This document shows positions 1 through 7,259 of a DNA stretch of 46,887 bases, piece by piece. The first letter of the stretch is position 1. Each line of letters starts with the position of its first letter. A model generated the notes under the pieces. The model was not told the origin of the DNA. It made no database searches and saw only the letters and a program-made list of their open reading frames with translations. Position numbers and translations under genes: made by a program. Source of the stretch: Planctomycetota bacterium. GTDB lineage: Bacteria > Planctomycetota > Phycisphaerae > Sedimentisphaerales > Anaerohalosphaeraceae. The DNA is taken from assembly GCA_013349435.1 (NCBI GenBank), contig DUZQ01000014.1, forward strand, positions 1 through 46,887, given 5' to 3'.

Positions 1-36
1 CGTTTTCATTATTAGGCCCTTTCTCTGATTGATTTA

Positions 37-282
37 ATGTTTCGTTTTTTCTTAACCATCGACCAGATTGAGGGCTTTTCTATTGGCCCGATAATAATGT
101 GCGAAAAATATTGTACCTTATCGATTGTGGAACGTTACGAATACGCCCCCTTTGGCCAGGTTCAGATAATGAGTTCGGATTTCGAAATTCGAGATTCGAG
201 TTTATACAACAATCCTTACATGTTCACCGGCAGACGTTTTGACGATGAAACGCAGTTGTATTACTACCGCGCCCGCATGTAA
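37..282 (+). pseudogene. RHS-repeat core remnant, C-terminal part broken by a stop
   Basis: The reading frame matches the conserved RHS-repeat-associated core: a YEYAPFGQV-like strand, then NPYMFTGRRFDDETQLYYYRARM. In intact RHS proteins the next residues are usually Y-x-P-x-x-G-R-F. Here TAA at 280-282 stands where a tyrosine codon (TAC or TAT) is expected, and the same frame continues as H-P-D-F-G just after it. This looks like a nonsense mutation followed by divergence. The upstream part of the gene is also lost, because the frame has a stop at 13-15. No toxin domain or immunity gene follows. It is a remnant and unlikely to make a functional protein. Confidence 0.75.
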
Positions 283-332
283 CATCCCGATTTCGGAAGT
301 GCAAGGTTTGAGTTGCTGACAAAGTTTTCCCC

Positions 333-941
333 TTAGAATTCAGTACCTCCTTTGCTTTTACGTTTTGTTCTTCCCCGGCCTTCGGCCTTACCTTCGCCTT
401 GTTTGCCCTGTTGTGTGGTTTTTTCCTGCTCCTGCCTTCTGCGTTCCATCAAACGTTCTCTGCGTTTTAAGCGTTCTTTCGCCTGCTTTTCGACCTGCTC
501 TCGGATTGTGTCGCGTCTTTGCTCGAGCTTGCTGATTTCTTCATCGAATTGGTTGGTTCTTTTTTCGATAAGCTCCTCAAGGCGATTGGCGGTATTTTCT
601 GCCTTTTCCTGCAATGCCAGTTCCTTTATAGCATTCAATTCACCGATGAGCCTGTTGTGCAAACCGCGTTTTTCTTCGATTTGCTCGTCGAGCTTTCTCA
701 ACTGTTCGGCGTGCAGTACTCCCCGGGCCATTTCCTCACGGTCCCTTCGGCGTTGGCTTATAATCTCTTCAGGGCTGACACGTTTTCTCCGCCCAGGCTC
801 CTCGGGCGATTTGTCGGTTGCCGGCTGAACAGATAATGGTGCTTTTTCCCCGCGTTCGGCCTTGTCATCTTTTACCGTAGCTGAAGCCGAAGCTATGATT
901 ACCAGGACTAAAACAGCAATTGAAACTTTACTTATTCTCAT
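333..941 (-). CDS. Secreted coiled-coil protein of unknown function
   Basis: This 202-residue protein has an N-terminal signal peptide (basic MRISK, then a hydrophobic stretch ending in ASASA at about residue 21). The rest is highly charged. Residues from about 60 to 170 are rich in Glu, Arg, Lys and Gln with leucines at heptad-like spacing, which suggests a long coiled coil. The C-terminus is a basic Gln/Gly/Lys-rich tail. I start at the ATG at 941 because a GGAGG (950-954 on the opposite strand) lies eight bases upstream; an in-frame ATG five codons earlier overlaps that site. It should act in the periplasm or at the envelope. I do not recognise the family. Confidence 0.7.
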   Translation of the reverse strand: MRISKVSIAVLVLVIIASASATVKDDKAERGEKAPLSVQPATDKSPEEPGRRKRVSPEEIISQRRRDREEMARGVLHAEQLRKLDEQIEEKRGLHNRLIGELNAIKELALQEKAENTANRLEELIEKRTNQFDEEISKLEQRRDTIREQVEKQAKERLKRRERLMERRRQEQEKTTQQGKQGEGKAEGRGRTKRKSKGGTEF

Positions 942-1691
942 GTTCAAAACCTCCATAAATTAATGTTGCGACTATTTTGCTAATACCTTCTTTCTATCGG
1001 CAAATTCGTCTTGTTGTTCGATTATTATTACGGCCTTACAAGTAACATTCTCTAAAACAGGCTTCTACGTCAAGGAAAGTTTTCGTCAAATATATCAAAA
1101 TCCCCTCGCCAATACAATATTCCTTGCGATGCCCCATTTTTTGGAGTTGTTCAGGAGTGAGGTATCTTAGTAATGCTTCAGTCGGAATTGGACATTTCCT
1201 GAATTTGAGTTAGTATGTAAATCAAAGAAAGGAAATGAACATGGCTAACAAAAGGAAAAAGCCTATACGGCATCATATTATATGCGACAAAGCACTACTA
1301 CCTTGTAACATTTGAATTTGTGGATACCATTGTATCACTTACTGTCATTGCGAGCGAAGCGAAGCAATCCGGGGCTTTCGGAGGTTCGAGATTACCGCGG
1401 CCCGCTTCCTGCGGGACCACGGAAAATTAAATACTTGGGGCGTAACGCACGACCCCGCATATTATAACCTCTTGCGGGAGGCTCCGGTTTCATAGCTTAT
1501 CGGTGGCAAAATCAATTTGAATAATGCAACAAAATTTCCCTACAGCGGGCAGCGTACGAAATCATAGCCGACCGTGCTTCGTAGAGCACCGGGTATAAAT
1601 CACTGTAATACATAAATCTCTGCACTCTGGGCGGTTTGTGCGGTGAGAAATGCAGAGAACCGTTTTTATCAGCCTTGAAACGCTGTGAATA
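942..1691. other. Gene-poor gap of about 750 bases with a dispersed repeat
   Basis: No convincing gene of normal size is present. A 24-codon frame at 1241-1315 on the plus strand (starting MANKRKKPIRHH) has an AAGGAAA upstream, but it resembles nothing I know and may be chance. The dispersed repeat at 1343-1424 fills part of the gap. The remainder holds short GC-rich inverted segments and looks like decayed sequence. The promoter of the coiled-coil gene must lie just right of 941, but I see no clear -35/-10 pair. Confidence 0.5.
1343..1424 (+). repeat. Dispersed repeat with core gtcattgcgagcgaagcg
   Basis: The 26-base core at 1344-1369 recurs exactly, in inverted orientation, at 11722-11747. 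The core is a widely scattered bacterial intergenic repeat whose spurious translation is VIASEAKQS. To its right is a hairpin with arms cccgc (1401-1405) and gcggg (1411-1415), typical of the rest of such elements. The expected closing half (ending in caatgac) is not recognisable, so this copy looks degraded. Function unknown. Confidence 0.7.
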
Positions 1692-2540
1692 TTACAATTT
1701 TCCGTAATGAGTAAGCTCTATATTCGCATATGCCAACAATTTCCTCACTTCGCCGCTGCAAAGTGCTTCGAGTTCCACCTGCCTTTGCTCAACCAGTCTT
1801 GTTTTTACCTGGTCAAGCCCCTCGGCAAAGCCCGGATGTGTCATCACTTCGAGTAAACCATCGAACGGATTCTTAGCTACCTGCCGCCAGAAGTTAATAT
1901 CTACTTTGCCGGTATGAGTTGTTCCAAGAAACATATCATTTTTGATAAATCTGTCATTCCGCCAACGGTAGATTTTAGCCATCGTCCCAACAATGCATGC
2001 CCTTGTTCGGCCGCCTTTGGGCGGTGTGGGCCAATCGGCTCCCCTGACCCCTGCCGGCTCAAACGGCCATCTTATCGCACCGATATCAAACCTTTCGCAA
2101 AGACCGACTACAATCGGCCAGACAGCAGGATGCGCGTGGATGTGCTTATGAGAATCGAGATGCGTGGGCTTTATACCTTTATCAATTACCCACTGAATCT
2201 GCGCGGCAAATTCGGTTTCTATTGCCCGCCGAACCGCTTGGCCGAAAATACTCTTAACAATGAGTCTGTCGAACGACAGACCCAACCGGCCGCGTGTGTC
2301 GAGCAGGTTTTTTACCCGCTCATCTTTTGAAACCGGTGTGTGAGCGAAAAGGTTCAGGTGGACCCCAACTCCGAGGTCGGGCATTTGACGAGCCAGCTCG
2401 ACAGCCTGCAAAGCAGCGCCCATACCCGCCATAATCGTTGCGCTTGTAAGGATACCTTCTGTGTGAGCCTGCTTTACAGCCCTGTTCACCCCTTCACAAA
2501 GCCCGAAGTCGTCCGCATTTACTATTAATCGACACGCCAT
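1692..2540 (-). CDS. YdjC/ChbG-family carbohydrate deacetylase
   Basis: This 282-residue protein belongs to the YdjC (ChbG/HpnK) family of metal-dependent deacetylases, which remove acetyl groups from N-acetylated sugars or, in HpnK, act in hopanoid synthesis. The N-terminus shows the metal-binding NADDFG motif at residues 8-13. A DSHKHIHAHP segment in the middle and an HPG motif near residue 237 supply the other metal and catalytic residues. No signal peptide is seen, so it should be cytoplasmic. The length is typical and the gene is intact. It stands alone: neither chitobiose (chb) nor hopanoid (hpn) genes are adjacent, so the substrate cannot be fixed from context. Confidence 0.85.
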   Translation of the reverse strand: MACRLIVNADDFGLCEGVNRAVKQAHTEGILTSATIMAGMGAALQAVELARQMPDLGVGVHLNLFAHTPVSKDERVKNLLDTRGRLGLSFDRLIVKSIFGQAVRRAIETEFAAQIQWVIDKGIKPTHLDSHKHIHAHPAVWPIVVGLCERFDIGAIRWPFEPAGVRGADWPTPPKGGRTRACIVGTMAKIYRWRNDRFIKNDMFLGTTHTGKVDINFWRQVAKNPFDGLLEVMTHPGFAEGLDQVKTRLVEQRQVELEALCSGEVRKLLAYANIELTHYGKL

Positions 2541-2796
2541 AGCCTGAAAGTCTAAGCATACATCTCACCTGGGTCAACCTCTTATGCCGCTTTTGGGCTT
2601 ATTTGACGGGGTCAGTGGTCAAAATAGAACGAAAAATTTGTATTGCAAAAGGAAAAAAAGCTCATATAATGTTCCGAGCTTATTATGAACAGGATGGGTG
2701 ATTATTCAGAGTCGGCGCCGGCGGGGTGATTTCGCAGCCGCCTGTGCGTGCACAAGCTTTTTGTGTTGTTACTGGGTCTGTAAGGAGTTTGCTCTT

Positions 2797-4092
2797 ATGG
2801 TGTCAATAGCAGAAGTAAAAATTAATTTGTTCGGCGAAGAGCTTCCCGGTCTTGATGACCTTAAAAAGCTTTCGTTATATGTTAACAGCAGTGAAATTAA
2901 CAAGATAGCTTTTGCCGATGAGGTTAACCGTAACGCCGATAACACACTTGCCGCAGGAATCGGCCTTGCGATACTCGGCAGATACTCAGAAGCCATCGAG
3001 AAGCTGAAAAAGGGCCGGGACTGCCGGGAAAAGTCCATTTATCTCGGGTATGCGTATCGCCGGACTGGGTTGTTTGATGAGTCTTTGGCAGCCTTTGCCG
3101 AGGCCGGCAAGAAACAGGCGGATTCCCTGATGGTGTCTCTTGAAAAGGCAGCTACGCTGCTCGAGGCAGGCAGGCTTGATGAATCGTCCGAGGAGCTTGA
3201 AAAGTGCGCGAACTTCGAGAGGGTCAGTGCCGAGTATCATTATCAGATCGGCCGGCTAAAAGACGCGCAAGGTCAATACGAAGAGGCCATAGCGAATTAT
3301 GAGCTTGCCATAGAGCTTGACCCCGGACACCACAATGCGCTTTTCTACCTCGCTTATGAATCCGATTTGCGCGGCGATGATGAGGCGGCGATAGACTATT
3401 ATAAACAGATTACCAAAACGTCCCCTGTTTACGTAAATGCGGTTCTCAATCTCGCGGTTCTTTATGAAGATGCAGGCCAGTACGAAAAGGCAGTGGATTG
3501 TGTGGATGCGGTGCTAAAAGCGCATCCGAACCACAGAAAGGCACAACTGTTCTCCGAAGACATCAAAAGCTCGATGGTAATGGTGTATGATGAGGAGAAA
3601 GAGAAACGCCGTAACAGGCAGAGCAGAACTCTTGGTATTCCGATTTCCGATTTTGAGCTTTCCGTTCGCAGCCGAAACTGCCTCAAGAAGATGGGTATTT
3701 TTACAATAGGCGACCTCCTCAGAACTACCGAGGCCGAATTACTGGCTTATAAGAACTTCGGTGAAACATCTCTTGTCGAGATAAAAAAGATACTCGAGTC
3801 AAAGGGTTTATCGCTGGGTATGGCACTGGAAGAACAGGAGGACGAGTCGGCGGATGAGAAATCCGCCGAGGAGCATACTAATAAAGAACTTCTGAATAAA
3901 CCGGTCAATGATATAGAAGTTTCGGTTCGTGTCCGGAGGGCGTTGTCAAAGCTGGGTATTCAAACGTTGGCTGATTTGATCGGCCGGACGGAAGCGGAGT
4001 TGTTGGGCTGTAAGAATTTTGGCGTAACGAGCCTCAATGAAGTCAAGGAACGGCTGACCAGTTATGGGCTGAGCCTGCGGCAACTGGAATAG
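2797..4092 (+). CDS. TPR protein with two C-terminal RNA-polymerase alpha-CTD-like domains
   Basis: I start at the ATG at 2797, nine bases after AAGGAG, giving 431 residues; the frame is open 33 codons further upstream without similar support. Residues 50-265 are helical TPR-type repeats, clearest around [19 protein letters not shown] and the two following units. Residues 280-345 closely match the alpha subunit C-terminal domain of RNA polymerase, including the R-S-x-N-C segment (R291, N294, C295; E. coli R265, N268, C269) and the NFGxxSLxEIK helix. Residues 369-431 are a second, more divergent copy. No polymerase genes are nearby. It could bind DNA or a transcription complex, with the TPRs as a partner-binding scaffold; that role is inference. 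Eleven bases separate it from the SpoIID gene. Confidence 0.85.
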   Translation: MVSIAEVKINLFGEELPGLDDLKKLSLYVNSSEINKIAFADEVNRNADNTLAAGIGLAILGRYSEAIEKLKKGRDCREKSIYLGYAYRRTGLFDESLAAFAEAGKKQADSLMVSLEKAATLLEAGRLDESSEELEKCANFERVSAEYHYQIGRLKDAQGQYEEAIANYELAIELDPGHHNALFYLAYESDLRGDDEAAIDYYKQITKTSPVYVNAVLNLAVLYEDAGQYEKAVDCVDAVLKAHPNHRKAQLFSEDIKSSMVMVYDEEKEKRRNRQSRTLGIPISDFELSVRSRNCLKKMGIFTIGDLLRTTEAELLAYKNFGETSLVEIKKILESKGLSLGMALEEQEDESADEKSAEEHTNKELLNKPVNDIEVSVRVRRALSKLGIQTLADLIGRTEAELLGCKNFGVTSLNEVKERLTSYGLSLRQLE

Positions 4093-4103
4093 AGGCAGGT
4101 GTT

Positions 4104-5393
4104 TTGGACGGTGGAAGCACAGTTTTGGCAGGAGTTAAATTGCCCTTAACTGGAAAAAGCACTTTTAGGAACACAGCGCTGGCAGTATGGCTGCTGGCCG
4201 TGTTTGGCTGCCTGTGGGTGGGGTGTCGAAAGAGGGAGTTAATAGAGCCGACTCCGGGCATGGAAGTCTCCGAACGATTGTGGATGAGGGTTCTGTTGTA
4301 TGAGGACCTCAACAGGTGTACACTCTCTTCGAACGGCGGATTTAACGCGATTGATGCTGCAACATGGTCAAAGACGGATTTCGGGAAAAAGGCCGGCATT
4401 GTAGAGGTCGGATTTTCGGCGGACCGGATTATTGTGTCGGGCAAGCAGTTCGGGCGTGAGGTGATAATCCGGCCCAACAAACCCTTCGTGGTGGCTGTAA
4501 ACGGCGAGCACTATCGAGGAAATCTTAGACTGACAACCAAGGCTGACGGACATTTGTTCGATGTTACAAATGAGGTTCCGGTAGAGGCCTATCTTGCTGG
4601 TGTAATAGGCGCCGAGATGCCGAATTACTGGGAGCCGGAGGCCCTCAAGGCCCAGGCGATAGCAAGCAGGACCTATGCTCTGTTCATCAAGCGTAAGTTC
4701 GGCTCCGGACGCAGATGGGATGTGCGAAAGACACAGGCCAACCAGGTTTACAGCGGTGTCTCGGCTGAGTCGGCAACTGTTTGGGCCGCTGTCAATAAAA
4801 CAGAAGGGCTCGTTTTGACCTGCAAAGGAGATGACGGCAGGGAGGAGATATTCCCGGCATACTTCAGTTCCACCTGCGGAGGACATACTCAAAACAGCCG
4901 GGATGTGTTTGGTGATTCTTATGATCCGCTTTGCGGTGTGGAGTGTCCCTACTGCCGAAATGTCGCCAAGATGAGTTTTTATTTTTGGCCGATGGTTGAC
5001 TTTGATGCAGATGGTGTCAGTGACAGAATAATCGAGCGCTACCCCAAGCTCAGCAAGCTAAAGGCGATAGAAGACATTGAGCCTTTTAAGGTGGCTGATT
5101 ACGGCAACTTCAAAAGAATTACTTCCGTGCGCCTGTTCGGCAAAGACGGCACGAGCGGATATCTGCGAGGTGAAGATTTACGCCTTACAATCGACCCGAG
5201 CGGTAAAAAAATCAGAAGCGCTGCCTGCGGGATACTGAAAGTGAACGGTAAATTCAGATTCTATGCCGGCAGAGGATACGGGCACGGCGTCGGGATGTGC
5301 CAGTGCGGTGCCCAGGCAATGGCCAGAAACGGCAAGAGCAGCGAAGAGATATTAAGCTACTACTACCCCGGCTCAAGGATTATGCAGGATTGA
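4104..5393 (+). CDS. SpoIID/LytB-domain protein, likely exported peptidoglycan enzyme
   Basis: The 429-residue product has a hydrophobic N-terminal segment (residues about 23-37) ending in a cysteine; it is a signal peptide or anchor, and the lipobox is poor. From about residue 120 it matches SpoIID/LytB: the V-P-x-E-A-Y-L-A-G-V-I-x-x-E-M-P motif, the LKAQAIASRTYA helix, STCGGHT, and the C-terminal GYGHGVGMCQCGAQAMA with a YYYPG end. Family members are lytic transglycosylases or amidase activators acting on denuded glycan. Extra cysteines (CGVECPYC, about residues 277-284) may bind a metal. TTG at 4104 is favoured because GAGG lies eight bases upstream; a TTG at 4140 is an alternative. It follows the TPR-alphaCTD gene closely and may be cotranscribed with it. 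Confidence 0.85.
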   Translation: MDGGSTVLAGVKLPLTGKSTFRNTALAVWLLAVFGCLWVGCRKRELIEPTPGMEVSERLWMRVLLYEDLNRCTLSSNGGFNAIDAATWSKTDFGKKAGIVEVGFSADRIIVSGKQFGREVIIRPNKPFVVAVNGEHYRGNLRLTTKADGHLFDVTNEVPVEAYLAGVIGAEMPNYWEPEALKAQAIASRTYALFIKRKFGSGRRWDVRKTQANQVYSGVSAESATVWAAVNKTEGLVLTCKGDDGREEIFPAYFSSTCGGHTQNSRDVFGDSYDPLCGVECPYCRNVAKMSFYFWPMVDFDADGVSDRIIERYPKLSKLKAIEDIEPFKVADYGNFKRITSVRLFGKDGTSGYLRGEDLRLTIDPSGKKIRSAACGILKVNGKFRFYAGRGYGHGVGMCQCGAQAMARNGKSSEEILSYYYPGSRIMQD

Positions 5394-5448
5394 GGTATGG
5401 TTCGAATAAGTAAGATTCTGGGAACATTGATTTGTGGTTACAGAGTGT

Positions 5449-5562
5449 GTGGCAGCCTCAAGCCTGCCCCGGGCAACGACCCGGGGTCCGAAGGATTTGG
5501 GGATGGTTGTATCGCTTGTGGAGCATTGTCATCCCTTTCGCCTTCGGCGAAAAGGCTGCCAC
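5449..5562. repeat. Palindromic element between the spoIID-like gene and tgt
   Basis: Ten-base inverted arms gtggcagcct (5449-5458) and aggctgccac (5553-5562) enclose two more hairpins: ccccggg/cccgggg (5467-5473 with 5480-5486) and tttcgcc/ggcgaaa (5536-5542 with 5546-5552). The layout is like a small non-autonomous or REP-type element. In RNA it would fold into a three-stem structure just upstream of tgt. Confidence 0.65.
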
Positions 5563-5592
5563 CCAGAATCAAATTATGGATTGATAAAAGTT

Positions 5593-6720
5593 ATGGGTCG
5601 ATTTGAGGTAATAAGTACAGCTACTGGTTGCGGCGCCCGTCGTGGCCGTATTCATACGGCACACGGCCAGGTGGATACTCCCGTGTTTATGCCTGTCGGC
5701 ACATGCGGTGCGGTCAGAGGTCTCACACCAAAACAGTTGGAAGAAACAGGTAGCAAGGTGCTGTTGGCAAATACATACCATCTTTTGCTTCGGCCCGGCG
5801 CCGAGGTGGTTGCCGAGCTTGGTGGTCTGCATGATCTGATAGGCTGGTCCGGCCCAATACTGACCGACAGCGGCGGATATCAGATTTTCTCTCTGAGCAG
5901 TCTCAATCAGGTCGGCGATGACGGCGTTGAGTTTTGCAGTCATATTGACGGCGCCAGGATATACTTGGATGCGAAAACGGTAACCGAGGCCCAGAACAGC
6001 CTTGGCGCAGATATAATCATGTGCCTTGATGAATGTGTAAGTTACGGCTGCGTTCGAGATAAGCTTGAAAAGGCGGTCGAGCGCACCCTCAGATGGGCCA
6101 GGGAGTGTAAAGAGTCTCACAACCGTGCCGGGCAGTTGCTGTTCGGTATTGTTCAGGGGGGAATCGACCTTAAGTTACGAGAATATTGCGCCGGTGAGCT
6201 GTGTAAGCTGGATTTCGACGGGTATGCAATCGGCGGCTTGAGTGTTGGTGAAGGTCATGATAAAATGGTCTCAACTGTCGAATATACAGCGCCTCTTCTG
6301 CCGGAGGGGGCGCCGAGATATTTGATGGGCGTTGGAATGCCGGCCGATATTATCGCTGCCGTGCGGGCCGGTGTTGATATGTTTGACTGTGTTTTGCCCA
6401 CCAGAAACGGACGTAACGCCTTTGCGTTTACAAAAGATGGGCCTGTCAGGTTGAGAAATAATGCCAATATCAGTAACAGCCGACCTATTGAGGATGATTG
6501 CGGGTGCTATTGCTGCAGGAACTTTAGCAGAGGTGCATTGAGGCATTTTTTTAACGTAGGTGAAATGCTCGGACCGATTCTGGTGTCGATACACAATGTT
6601 TCGTTTTATCAGAGGTTGATGGGCCGGATCAGGCAAAGAATTGAGGAAAGTACGTTTTGCGACTGGGCCGAGCGGCAGATTACCCAGGACAAATTTGCCG
6701 CGGCAGATGTTCAGTGTTAA
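5593..6720 (+). CDS. tgt: Queuine tRNA-ribosyltransferase
   Basis: This cytoplasmic enzyme exchanges guanine 34 for preQ1 in GU(N) tRNAs, a step in queuosine synthesis. The 375 residues carry the expected motifs: PVFMPVGT near the start, DSGGYQIF with the substrate-binding Asp, the GIVQGG loop, FDCVLPTR with the nucleophilic Asp, and the zinc site C-x-C-x-x-C with a following His (CGCYCCRNFSRGALRH). The start is the ATG at 5593, matching family length; the frame is open upstream to 5434, but that part overlaps the palindromic element. There is no strong ribosome-binding site. It precedes yajC and secDF, the classical tgt-yajC-secD-secF order; queA is not in the window. Confidence 0.95.
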   Translation: MGRFEVISTATGCGARRGRIHTAHGQVDTPVFMPVGTCGAVRGLTPKQLEETGSKVLLANTYHLLLRPGAEVVAELGGLHDLIGWSGPILTDSGGYQIFSLSSLNQVGDDGVEFCSHIDGARIYLDAKTVTEAQNSLGADIIMCLDECVSYGCVRDKLEKAVERTLRWARECKESHNRAGQLLFGIVQGGIDLKLREYCAGELCKLDFDGYAIGGLSVGEGHDKMVSTVEYTAPLLPEGAPRYLMGVGMPADIIAAVRAGVDMFDCVLPTRNGRNAFAFTKDGPVRLRNNANISNSRPIEDDCGCYCCRNFSRGALRHFFNVGEMLGPILVSIHNVSFYQRLMGRIRQRIEESTFCDWAERQITQDKFAAADVQC

Positions 6721-6795
6721 AACTTCAAGCGAGTAAATGAACAACATAAATATTGAGCAGAGAAATTCAGGCTTTTATTAAAAAGGGGAATCAGA

Positions 6796-7218
6796 ATGAA
6801 TAATTTTTATATTTTAGCGACGGCAGACGGCCAGGCCACCGAAGGCGAAGTCATCAGCAGTGAAGCAATGGAACAGACAACCGAGGCGGTAACCGCTGAG
6901 AATGGAACACCGGCCGCCGGTGCGAAAGAACCCGCTCCGAAACCTCCGGCATCACCGTTAATGCAGCTTTTGCCGTTTGTTTTGATCTTCGTCGTGATGT
7001 ATTTGTTTCTTTTCAGGGGCCCGAAGAAAAAACAGCAGCAGCACCAGCAAATGGTACAGTCGCTCAGGAGAAACGACAAGGTTCGGACGATTGGCGGCAT
7101 TATCGGCACGGTTATCGACATAAAAGACGATGAGATTACGCTTAAGGTCGATGAGGCGAACAACACAAAGATAAAAATTGCGCCCAGCGCGATAAGCAAA
7201 AGCTTATCGGAAGATTAA
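6796..7218 (+). CDS. yajC: Preprotein translocase subunit YajC
   Basis: YajC is the small inner-membrane partner of SecDF in the Sec holotranslocon. The 140-residue protein has one membrane segment (about residues 56-73) followed by the basic RGPKKKQQQHQQ stretch and the conserved cytoplasmic NDKVRTIGGIIGTV domain. It differs from typical YajC in having about 50 Ala/Glu/Pro-rich residues before the membrane segment. An AAAGGGG lies upstream of the ATG. It sits 75 bases after tgt and 41 bases before secDF, so the three are probably one transcript. Confidence 0.93.
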   Translation: MNNFYILATADGQATEGEVISSEAMEQTTEAVTAENGTPAAGAKEPAPKPPASPLMQLLPFVLIFVVMYLFLFRGPKKKQQQHQQMVQSLRRNDKVRTIGGIIGTVIDIKDDEITLKVDEANNTKIKIAPSAISKSLSED

Positions 7219-7259
7219 TGAATAAATTTATTTTTTGAGAAACTATCGGGAAAGGAGTT

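Noticed and set aside
5397..5606. Plus-strand open frame between the SpoIID gene and tgt, and the 53-codon upstream extension of tgt from 5434
   Set aside because: Both run through the palindromic element and have no family resemblance or supporting start; normal tgt begins at 5593.
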